In this document: positions 1 through 10,216 of the stretch, piece by piece
Layout of the letters: each line of letters opens with the position of its first letter
Position numbering within the stretch: position 1 is the stretch's first letter
DNA from: Eucalyptus grandis
Lineage: Eukaryota > Streptophyta > Magnoliopsida > Myrtales > Myrtaceae
Direction: 5' to 3'
Length of the DNA stretch: 64,000 nucleotides
Assembly (NCBI RefSeq): GCF_016545825.1
Contig: NC_052619.1
Location: 70,442,115-70,506,114 of the forward strand
Notes under the pieces: generated by a model
Told to the model about the DNA's origin: nothing
Database searches by the model: none
The model's input: the letters and a program-made list of their open reading frames with translations, nothing else
Position numbers and translations under genes: made by a program

Positions 1-85
1 TTTGGTTTAGCTTAAGAGGAGAGATTGGTCGTGCGCCTCAATCTTGTGCAGCAACCTTGGACACAGAGTGAGACCAAGAGAGAAG

Positions 86-564
86 TGTTAGACTAAATCT
101 AAATAAAAACCGACGATTTTGATTTATCATTGATAGATAAATTTGTACAAAATTCGAGATCGATTTGCAAAAACGTAAAGATCAACATACTTCCAGCCAT
201 TGATGAAAATCTGCAAATGCGGAAAACACTAAAATCTTGGACGGATGTGTGAAGCGTGATCGATATGTGAATATGAAATCAATCTGCGAATATGGAATCA
301 CCAAATCTGTACTTCATGTTCTACTCGCCAATGCCCCTCAAAACTCGATGGTGTGTTTTCTATAGTAATAGGGTTTCAACTAGACGACCTAACATTTTAT
401 TCCATTTTTTACATTACCGACGCTTTCCATCAAGACTGTTATGGCAATATATTAATGGACAAATATCACATAATAACACGAGTAATAAATTACGCAATAA
501 ATCGGAATTAATTGAGAAATACAAAATTGGGATCACATTTAAAATAATAAAGTATATTATAACA
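86..564 (-). repeat. 3' LTR of the copia element
   Basis: Begins TGTTAGACTAAATC and ends ATATTATAACA. It aligns along its full length with 6162-6641. TG...CA ends are kept on this copy. The purine tract (minus strand AGTGAGAGAA, 565-574) abuts its inner edge, marking it as the 3' LTR of a minus-strand element. Confidence 0.93.
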
Positions 565-897
565 TTCTCTCACTTGATCCTAATATTCCATCAAATGAAA
601 TATTAACCCAAGCCCACATAAACTTCATGTTGAAATAAAACACATGAATCACGGCAATGAGTTCTCTTAGAGTGAGTATTATTTTTCGTGTACTACGATG
701 CATTTCATCAGCCCATATGTGATAACGTAACTTAATAAATAAACCTTATGTTTATTCCAGGTCAAACATGATTGTTTTTCTCCAAATAACTGAATGTATA
801 CAACTATATTGAGAAAAATATTGCAAATGAATAAAAGTCTCACAAATTCTTCCATATGAAGAAAAAAAAATTTACATAATTGGACCAATGCCCATTC

Positions 898-3460
898 TTA
901 ATACATAGTCATTATAACTGGTATGCTTTTAGTTAAAGATTCAGCTATCATTAATTGAGTACTTACTTGTTTTATGATCACTTTTTTCTCTTTAACACAA
1001 TCTCTTATGGCTAAATACTTGATGTCGATGTGTTTGCTTCGACTATCATTTTTGTGGTTCTTAGCCATGAAAACTACAATTGAATTGTAACAAAATATTC
1101 TTAATGGCCTAACAATAGAATCCACAACTCTAAACCCCGATATAAAACTTGTCAACTATATACCATGTAAGGTGGTCTCGAAACAAGAAATGAATTCTGC
1201 CTCCATAATAGAAGTGGCAATCAAGGTTTGTTTTGCACTCCTTCAAGATACAGCTTTGCTGGCAAACATAAAAATGTATCTTCACGTTGATTTATGGGAA
1301 TCAACGCAGCTAGCAAAGTCTGAATTCAAGTAATCAACTACCTCCAAGCGTCTTGTCTGTCTATACATAAGCACATGTCCCTTTGTACCTTAAATGTATC
1401 TTATCACTTTCTTTAAAGCTCTCCAATGGTCCATCTGGATTACTTTGGTATCTTTCCAACATTCCCATAGCAAAAGTAATATCAGGTCGAGTGCAAACCT
1501 GAGCATATATCAAACTTCCAACAGCATAAGCATATGGGATGTTCTTTTGTTCCTTTTCAAAATTGTTCTTCAGGCACTAATTTTGAACCTGTCACCTTTC
1601 ACAATGGATGCTATACTTTATGAATAATCTTTCATCCAAAATATTTCTAAGATTTTATTGATATAGGTTTCTTAAGATAGTGTTCATAGACCTTGAGGTC
1701 TATCATTATGAATCGTAATACCAATGATATAAGATGTCACCCATATCCTTTATGTCAAAACTCTTAAGGATAAATTATTTTGCTTTATGTAACAACCCAT
1801 TTATCATTGGTTTTAAGTAAAATACCATCCACATATAGGACAAAAAAACAAATTTTGCTCCCGCTAACATTTTGGTTTATATATTGATCCATGACATTCT
1901 CTACAAAATCGAATGAAGAGATGACCTCATGAAACCTCAAATACGATTGGTGGGATGCTTGTTTCAAGCCATAAAAGGGACTTCTTAAGTTTGCACATCA
2001 AATGCTTACTAGCACTAGAGAAGAGTCCTTCTGATTGTTTCATGTAAACCACTTCTTTTAATTTACCATTAAGGAATGTTGTTTTGACATTTATTTGATG
2101 TAACTCCATATCAAAATGAACAACAAATACCAAAATAATAGGAAGAGAATCTTTCTTAGTACAGTATAAAATGTCTCCGTGTAATTGATTCCTTTATTTT
2201 AAGTGAATCCCTTGGCAACAAGTTTGGCTTGGTTCCTCTTAATGTTACCTAATGAATCCTTCTTAATTTTGATGACTCATTTACAACCAATGATCTTCAC
2301 ACCATCAGGCAATTCAACTAAATCCCTGACCTCGTTAGATGCCATGAAGCTTATCTCTTCTTTTATGGCATTATACCACAAATCAGATTTGTCACAACTC
2401 ATGATTTGTGAAAACGTTTCAAGATCATTTTCAGCTCCAATATTATAATCAGATTCTTATAGATACACAGTGTAATCACTAGGGATTGCTTATTTCTTCA
2501 TTCTAATGGACCTTCTTAATGTTGCATTAACATTCTCCTGAGGAGTTTGTTATTCAGCTGGATCCTCAATAGTAAATGGTAATTGCTGAATAGTTGAGTC
2601 TAGCATATCAATATCAGTAGGTTGTGGATTCAATAATTAGTTGTTTAATAGTTGGTTGAACTAAATGGGCGTTGTAAACAACAACCAATCTAGTACCTAA
2701 AGTAGAATGTTGAGTATCTGAATGATCTTCTTTAGGAATAAGGTCCCTGAATCGATTGCTTTCATTGATTAGGTCATTCTCAAGAAACTTAGTGTTTCTC
2801 GATCCCATAAACCTAGTGGTATGAGATGAACAATAAAACCTATATCTTTTGGACTTTTGGCGCATCCAACGAAATCCCACTTATAGTTTTTAGGTCTAAC
2901 TTCTTTTCTTGTGGATCGTAAACTCTTATTGCAAATGGGCATCTCCAAATAGGTACATGTTGCAAACTCAATTTATGACATTTGAATAACTCAAAAGGCG
3001 TTTTTGGGATGGCCTTGGTCGAAACTCGATTTAGTATGTATATTGTCATTTTAAGAACCTCAGTCCACAAGAACTTAAGAAGTTTGGATCTACTAAGCAT
3101 ACTCCGCACCATATCCAATAAAGTTCGGTTTTTTTCTTTTTGCTACACCATTCTAGTTTAAAGAACCATACATTGTGTATTGGGCAATAATCTCATGCTC
3201 TTTAAGAAACTTCGCAAATGGACTAGGTGCTTGTCCATCTTTAGTGTATCTACTATAGTATTATCCACATCTATCTAATTTCACAATCTTAATTTGTTTA
3301 CCACATTGTTTCTGTACTTTGATTTTAAATATCTTAAATGTATCTAGCGCTTCATATTTATTACGAAATAAGTAGAGATACATGAATCGTGAATAATCGT
3401 CAATGAAGAGATGAAGTATCTCTAATTATTTGAGTTCATATCTGGACTACAAACATCTAT
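898..3460 (-). pseudogene. Broken copia pol (integrase, RT, RNase H)
   Basis: Fragments of a copia polyprotein, read leftwards. Integrase with its C-terminal extension covers about 3460-2620, reverse transcriptase about 2130-1390 and RNase H about 1155-898. Recognisable pieces include a KTTFLNG-type RT block at 2040-2100, and the RNase H stretch SKHIDIKYLAIRD near 1000-1045 followed by an ESLTK block near 930. The RT catalytic box, normally YVDD in copia, reads YVDG at 1824-1835, so the second catalytic Asp is lost. Frame changes and stops separate every block; no protein can be made. Confidence 0.88.
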
Positions 3461-4129
3461 ATGTATGATTTTTAATATTTGCATACTCCTCTTAGCATAT
3501 TTTTTGACTTGTTGGTTTGTTTTCCTTTTATGCAACTACTAAAATGTTATAATTAGTAAAATCTAGAGTACTAAATACCCAATCATTTACTAATCGCTTA
3601 ATTCTATCGATGGAAATATGTCTTAATTTGCAGTACTATAACATAAAAGAATCATCATTCACAACATATCATTTTATGCCAACGTTATTGTGAACATGCA
3701 TCACATTATAATGGAATTGCCTTATAAATTAATTTGAAAGAGACCATCAGATAAAATGTCACTCTCAACCATTTTAGATTTATACGATAAACTGAAAGTT
3801 GAACCTAAAAATTTAAAAGAGTATCTCAAAGGTACAAGTTTTGAAACTAAAATTAAATTCCTAGAGAAACTAGGAAAATAAAAAGTCATTTCTAAATTCA
3901 AAACAAAATCACTATTGAGAACTAATCTACATGTTCAAATAACTTTTACATGTGAACGCATCTTGTTTCTCGAATAAATGCATTGTTCACTTCCCACTGA
4001 TTTCTGTTGGTTCTGAAAACTCTACGAGAAATTTGAAATGTGGATTATATAACCAGAATCAATCCACCAAGTATTGTGACTCACATAAACCATTTTAGAT
4101 TCATAACAAACACAAGACATTAGTTATCT

Positions 4130-4870
4130 TTCTTCATGAGCCAAGTCTTTAATTTCGCGCAATTTTTCTTCATGTGTCTCTTCTTTTTACAGAAGAAACA
4201 CTTGAATTCATTCTTAATGCTAACTTGAGGAGGTAGAGGTATTTTACCTTTTCCCCTTCTACTTGCATTGCCCTTTATAATTATCATGTATTGTCATATG
4301 AGCACTTTCTCCATTTTCCATTAACAACATATTTTCTTCTTGAACACACATGGTCAAGATTTCATTGATCGACCATTTAGTGTTATGTATGTTGTATGAG
4401 ATCTTGAAAGGAGCATATTCTTGTAGGAGAGTGTTCAAAATATTGTACACAAGAAAAGATTTTGATATCCTAACCTCAAGATTTTTTTAGCTGAGCTGTA
4501 AAGCCCCCACCTTCATGATGTGCTCACGCACACCTCTTACACTAGTAAGCTTCAACAATGAGAATTTCATAATCAGAGTCATGGCATGCGCTTTCTCTAA
4601 AGACTCATATTGCATATCAATAGCCTCCAATTGGCTGTTATGCTAAATGACTGAACCACAAATACTAACAGAAAATTTTGTTTTTTATGTACATCACACA
4701 GAGGCAATTGGACTGCTCCCATTGTGCATGAAGAGTATATTCAGCTTGAGTGTTAGCCTCAGTAGGCTTAGGTGGCTCATTTGACCGTAGAGCATGATCA
4801 ATATCCATGCACCCCAACTGGAAAAGAATTAATTCCCTTCATTCTTTATAATTGTTATTGTTCAACTCGA
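4130..4870 (-). pseudogene. Broken copia gag with CCHC zinc knuckle
   Basis: On the minus strand around 4203-4159 the codons give KCFFCKKKRHMKKNC, a CX2CX4HX4C knuckle of retrotransposon gag in which the usual Gly before His is Arg. Upstream, to about 4870, are interrupted gag-like segments. No intact frame remains. Confidence 0.75.
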
Positions 4871-6147
4871 GAACAATTATACCAGAATTAATTGTAGGTG
4901 GTAAGATTGCATCATAATAAAAGGAAAACTTATGTATCAATATATTGAGACAAATAAATTAAATCATATTTTACCAATGTAAAACATATTATAAAATATA
5001 GATCACATAACATTAAAAACTAACTGTGGGCTAAGCTTAAAATTTAAATAGATTCATAATTACTTCATGATGAAACTATCAAATTATATTCCCTTCCTTA
5101 ATCCCTATTGGGTAAATTAAGAAAGATAAAATGATATTTCATTCTAGCTAATCACATTACTATATTGAAAATTCATGTGGGATAAAATTCATAGTATTAA
5201 TGTGACTAATCACAATTAATGTATTTGACTTTATGTGATCTAAAGGCTCTTAAATAATTATAATTTAATATAAGCAAAGATGTTGTGACTAATCTTTAAT
5301 TAATTAAATATATACGAATCACTAGACATTTAAATTCATGAGAAAATATTCATAAATTGCACGTCAGGGCAAAACAATAAAATCACATGTAAAGTGGTTA
5401 AAACTAGAATTTTACATAAAAGGACAGAATTGGAATTTCACTTGTAAGGGGCAAAATATGAATTTTATGCCTAAAAGGGCAAAATCGCAAATTGTCACAC
5501 CCAAAGGGGGCAAAATCATAATTTTATGTGGGCAGGGTAGAGCTATAACTTTTATTTATACGGAGGGGCAAGATCATAAATTTAGGCAAGCAAGGGCAGA
5601 ACTGTAATTCTGCACCACAAGACCCCACGGCACGCATGCATTAACTGCGCTCGGGTGTGTGCATCATACACACGTTGTTGGGCTCCTGGGCACATGCGAG
5701 GTCTTCTCTCCACGTGATTTCTTCTTCCGCTATGACCAACCTCTGTTCTATTGCTTAAGTCTTCTTCCACAGCCCATGTCCAATCAAATTGATCAATGGG
5801 TTTCGAAGACAAAGCCGAGACGAACATATAGTTCTATTATCCGGCAAAAATAGCCAATAAATTGATCAAAATTCAGCCTAAAACGATCTACCTTAAAACC
5901 TTGACCACTAAAAATTTCACCGCTCGATCAGCCTCCGGCGGTTAGTAATATGCCAAATAATCTCATGGCTTTTCTTTCTAATGGCGGTGTAACCATGCAA
6001 ATCCGTTATCGCATGGTGGGTTGTTCGAATTTGACCGGAATTTGAAATTCCGTTCCAAGCCACGGAAGATCCAAATTTTACCCATTCATAATCCAATTAA
6101 AACATACAAAATTCTAAAATTTTCACCAAGGTATAGATTATAAACAT

Positions 6148-6159
6148 GCTATGATGCCA
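6148..6159 (-). other. Primer binding site of the copia element
   Basis: The plus strand reads GCTATGATGCCA, so the minus strand is TGGCATCATAGC. This is two mismatches from the TGGTATCAGAGC sequence complementary to the 3' end of initiator Met-tRNA used by many plant copia elements. It sits 2 nt inside the 5' LTR, the expected place. Confidence 0.75.
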
Positions 6160-6161
6160 AC

Positions 6162-6641
6162 TATTATACTAAATCTAAATAAAAATAGACGATCCCAATT
6201 TATCATTCATGGATAAATTCGTATAAAATTCGAGATCGATTTGCAAAAACGCAAAAATCGACATACCTCTAGCCATTAATGAAAATCTACAAATGTGGAA
6301 AATCCTAAAACCTTGGATGGATGCACAAAGTGTGATCGATCTGCAGATATGGAATCAATATGTGAATATAGAATTACCAAATCTGTATGTTTTGTTCCAC
6401 TAGCCAATACCCCTAAAAATTTGATGACGTATTTTCTATAGTGAGAGATTTTGAACTAGACGATCTAACGTTTTATTACATTTCATACGTTACCAATGTC
6501 TTCCATCAAAACCATTATAATAACATATTAACAAACAAATATCACGTAATAAATGCAGGTAATTAGTTAGACAATAAATCGGAATTAATTGAGAAATATA
6601 AAATTGAGATCACATTTAAAATAATAAAATATATTATAACA
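6162..6641 (-). repeat. 5' LTR of the copia element
   Basis: Second LTR copy, 480 bp, similar throughout to 86-564 with scattered substitutions. Its terminal TG has mutated to TA. It is followed directly by AGAAG, the right-hand target duplication. Confidence 0.93.
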
Positions 6642-6646
6642 AGAAG

Positions 6647-7270
6647 AGCTTGAGCTCATCTCGTCGTGGGGTAGTGTTAGAGGTTTGGGTGGCAATGGGT
6701 GAGCGCCAGTGAAGCTATGGCTAAGGTGCGAAGAAGATGATGAATGGGGAGTCGTTCAAACTTCACACAGGTGGTCCATGGCGAAAGTGATAGGAAGGAA
6801 ATGAGGGGGAAAAATAAACAAGAATATATCAACTTGAGTTGACTTGGAAAAGGAAAATTACATGTGGATGACATGTCACGCTTTTAACAGTAAAATTGGA
6901 CGGAAAGTTAATGAGGGCTAGATTTGGGTACAAAATGAAAGTTTATGAATTTTTATGATACAAATGAAAGTTTGGATCAACATCGGAACTTAACCCAAAG
7001 TTTATGTTTTTTTAAGGAGTTAGGCTTGTTATTTAGTGCATTGCATCGTCTATTTATCTAAGTACTTCACCGATATCTTAGATTGCAAAATAATTGAGAA
7101 CATTTTATTTATCAAATAATTCACCCCTCTTGATTTTTTTTTTTTTGGTAAAAGCCTATCTTGATTTTTTTATTCTTATTTTTTGCTCAAATTTTCACCC
7201 CTCTTGATTGACAAATTGAGATTTTATATATTCCTCAAGCGTTTCATAACTCATTTTTTCCTTTTACAAC
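6647..7270. other. Intergenic, no gene recognised
   Basis: AT-rich sequence to the right of the copia element. A 65-codon minus-strand frame at 6677-6874 resembles nothing I know. It contains a small LINE-tail insertion, listed separately at 7128-7170. Confidence 0.5.
7128..7170 (-). mobile_element. Micro-insertion: 5'-truncated LINE tail
   Basis: A T-run followed by GGTAAAAGCCTA (7140-7158) is flanked by the direct repeat TCTTGATTTTTT (7128-7139 and 7159-7170). A poly-T end plus target duplication is the product of LINE reverse transcription that copied almost only the poly-A tail. Confidence 0.55.
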
Positions 7271-7280
7271 ACTTGATATT

Positions 7281-7675
7281 GGGATAACGACACAAATGAT
7301 TCTTAAATATTGACCTAATGTGCAAGGTGATGCATAAACTTTTAATTTGTTATATGTTGTCCATGAATTTCTAATTTGTTTGATGTGGTCTCTGAACTTT
7401 TTATATATGTTCAATTTAATCCATGAACCATATGAAAATATTCATTGTTGTCCTTCCATTAATTCAAGTCTAGAGGCAACATTGAATACTTTTATACGGT
7501 TCAAGAATCATATTGAGCATGTACCAAAAGTTTAAGAACCACATCAAACAAATTAAAAGTTCATGGACCTTATTCAAAAATTGAAAGTTTAGGCATTACA
7601 TTGAATAAATTAACAGTTTATGGACCACATTACATATTAGACCAAAGTTTAAAGATCATTTGTGTTATTTTTCCG
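7281..7675. mobile_element. MITE, hAT-like, 8-bp target duplication
   Basis: A 395-bp fold-back element. The left arm begins GGGATAACGACACAAATGAT; the reverse complement of the right end begins CGGAAAAATAACACAAATGAT, and the arms stay similar for over 100 bp. TTGATATT flanks both sides (7273-7280 and 7676-7683), an 8-bp duplication typical of hAT elements. It has no coding capacity. The element at 56751-57072 is a relative. Confidence 0.85.
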
Positions 7676-7683
7676 TTGATATT

Positions 7684-8080
7684 ATATTCCAAACTAGAGC
7701 AAAATCAATACGTCCAATTTTATTTTTTACTAGTTTATTTTTCATTTTTTTCTAGTTCTCTCTCTAATACTTTCAAACATAAGAGAGATTTTGTAGATCT
7801 TCTCATTTTTACACAAAAAAGTAAATGATAAAAAAAACACTTTTGCTCTTGAAAAGTCATATGCATCCCACATATTGACGAAAAAAGAAAAGAGTCAAGG
7901 ACTGTAGCAAAGTTAAAAGTCAAGAAGCATGTGTGTTGGTTGACAGTCATGGGAAGATGCAAACTTCCCAAAATTTAGGAAGTATGGGTAATAAATAATT
8001 TTTCATAATGTAGGTCTCATTTGTTAAATATTTAGCTTATGACGCTAGGATTTAATCCCACATGACCCCTATTGCAAAGC
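7684..8080. other. Intergenic, no gene recognised
   Basis: AT-rich, with no recognisable protein or RNA. Confidence 0.5.
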
Positions 8081-8085
8081 AACAC

Positions 8086-8122
8086 TCTTAATTTTTTTTT
8101 TTTTTTGGTCGAATCTTAATTT
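8086..8122 (-). mobile_element. Micro-insertion: LINE tail with 7 bp of LINE
   Basis: A T-run followed by GGTCGAA (to 8113) is flanked by the 9-bp direct repeat TCTTAATTT (8086-8094 and 8114-8122). T-run plus GGTCGAA is exactly how the long LINE at 44579 begins on the plus strand (GGTCGAAAGAG), so this looks like an extremely truncated copy of that family. Confidence 0.6.
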
Positions 8123-8559
8123 GGTATATGACCTGGTGCTCTTACCTCTTTCTTGCATTTTAAATGTCTACCAAGAACCATACCTTATTTGAGTGTGGCG
8201 ATGATTCTTCACCCTCATTGGATCGACTAAAGGCCTAATCCATCCTCAAACCATGCATTCACCAAATAGCTATTCCAATGCCATTTGTTGCACTTCAATT
8301 ACCCGTTCCATGTGAGTTATGCCCCCAAAAGAGTACTCGATATGGCAACAATTTAAGAATTAGTCTTTTTAATGAATTACCTTGCATGGCCACAAACTCA
8401 CCCTCATGGAATCTCTCTTGTGTTGGTGACCACTCGATACCCTTCTCTTGTCGGGAATCGGGAACTTATTCCAACATCACTTGTAATGACTCAATGCACT
8501 TCGCACATGGTGAAAATCAAAAGAAATACTCAAGGTGTTGACTATTTGGGATGAGTCTT

Positions 8560-9700
8560 AGGCTCCAATTGTTTCGCAAATATATTCTCTTGAATTTTTT
8601 TTCTCATTTTCCAGCATTTGGATTATTTAGAAAAATGAGTTAATGAAGATACATTGCATAATCAACGGAAACTCTATACTCAAGTTCAGAAAAATAATTT
8701 TCTCTTTTGAAAATCAGAACTCGTTTCTAAAATATGACCAGACAATGGAGCTCGGACCAAAGACATATACACTTGGCAAGAAAGCTCGGCACCTAATCCT
8801 AGGTCAACCTGAGTCCATCAAGGCCGAGATTGTTTCCTCAGCAATCCGGCCTAGGTAACAAAGGTTGGACCTAGGACTCCAATGTTTATGCGCGAGCTCC
8901 CAACTCTTGCATCCAAGTCATCAATGCCCAAGCTTGAGTCCATTGAGACCACAGTTGGATCCACAAAGGCTAGGCTTGCTCAATGCTTGTGCTTAGGTCT
9001 TGACAACCATGTTTAGGTACCCAATTCTTGTGCCTAAGCCCATTAAGGCTAGAACCTAGTTCCAACTCCCTCAATTCCCTCGATGCTGGGCCTTAGACCT
9101 AGTGACCTTGCCAAGTACCCCACTCCTATGCCCAAGTCTACAAAGGTCAGGCCTGAGGCTCTTGAGGTTGGGCATAGGACCTTCAAGCCCTTGCTTGAGC
9201 AGCCAACACCTAGGACCCAATGTATGTGACCCAGTCCCAAGTGGCCATGACCAAATACTTGATTCCCTCGTCCAAGTCAAGCCTAGGTCCATAGAGAAGG
9301 GCCAAGACCCTAGTGCTTGTGACTAAGTCCCCAATTGCCACACTTGGGACCCCGATACCTATGCCTAAGTCTTGGAGGCCATGCCTAGGCACCCTACCTC
9401 CCTCATCTAAGTCACGGCCAAGTCCACATAGGCTTTGCCCAAACCCAATGCTCATTCTCAGGTCTTCAGCGATCATATCCAAGTACTTAGCTCTCACACC
9501 CAAGTCACTAGCATTAGACCTTGGTTCATTGAATCTTAGACCCGAGTCCACAAAGGCTAGACCCAAGTGCCTCTATGTTGGGCCCTTAGTTTTCTTTTTC
9601 AAAGGATAGACAATAATTTCCAATTTATTTTCATATTTGAGTCAAACACCATTATTTCTTTGAAAAACATTTTTCAAAAATGTAAAATTTTGTACAAAAA
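8560..9700. mobile_element. Non-autonomous element with degenerate GC-rich repeats
   Basis: AT-rich flanks (8560-8745 and 9585-9700), loosely inverted and rich in GAAAA/TTTTC, enclose about 850 bp of GC-richer, highly degenerate short repeats. These carry words such as CCCAAGTC, CCTAGG, CTTGTGCC and CACAAAGGCTAGG. The same design and words recur at 52250-52790 and 61900-62260. Many open frames cross the region on both strands, but all are low-complexity by-products of the repeat, not genes. The superfamily is unknown. Confidence 0.55.
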
Positions 9701-10216
9701 AAAAATGGAACTCTACTGATGATTCATCTCACGAGTTTAGTATGGGGATTTAGAATCTGTTCGGTATTAGTCACGGTATGTAAATGTGTTTTGAAGCTTT
9801 GTAATTCATAGGCTTTGGTAATATTCGTCTTACATACGCAACTCCTTAATAGTTCAAAAAGTACTTTTTGGAAAGTTGCCGTGACTCTAGGGGTGCAAGA
9901 TCTTTATGGCATTTGCCAAGAATTTTACAAATGTGTACTAACCTCTTTTTCATAGTTGAAACCACTACCGCGAGTACTAATTAGCCTAATCCTATCGGTT
10001 TGGTAAAGCTGTGAGGGGCTGTTGATACGTGAGTTTCAATTAATTCATGTCTTAAGGAGGAGCTAAGAATCGGTCTAGAGGGTGATTTTTATCCAATGTC
10101 AATTTCTACATAGACAAGGCATTTTCCCCTACCCCTTCCCAGCTGAAAAAACAGCCTTGGAACGAATCCTTTCAAACCCTATCTCCGCCCCCACCCCTCC
10201 CCCACCCCCGGCCGAA

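Larger units (their letters stand above)
86..6641 (-). mobile_element. Ty1/copia LTR retrotransposon, decayed, with both LTRs
   Basis: A complete but dead copia element in minus orientation. Two similar ~480-bp LTRs (86-564 and 6162-6641) bound it. It is flanked by the identical 5-bp target duplication AGAAG at 81-85 and 6642-6646. A Met-tRNA-like primer site lies just inside the right (5') LTR and a purine tract just inside the left (3') LTR. Between them, reading the minus strand, come gag with a CCHC knuckle, integrase, reverse transcriptase and RNase H: the copia order. Every domain is split by stops and frame changes, and the LTRs differ by many substitutions, so the insertion is old. 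About 1.5 kb between the 5' LTR and gag (4900-6160) is AT-rich leader without a recognisable domain. Confidence 0.93.

Noticed and set aside
86..6641. CRISPR arrays, operons, phage or plasmid features anywhere in the window
   Set aside because: All genes are eukaryotic and spliced; the direct repeats found are LTRs, target duplications or simple tandem duplications.
8750..9609. Overlapping open frames on both strands (e.g. 9210-9566, 9313-9609)
   Set aside because: Low-complexity translation of the degenerate repeat; no conserved domain.
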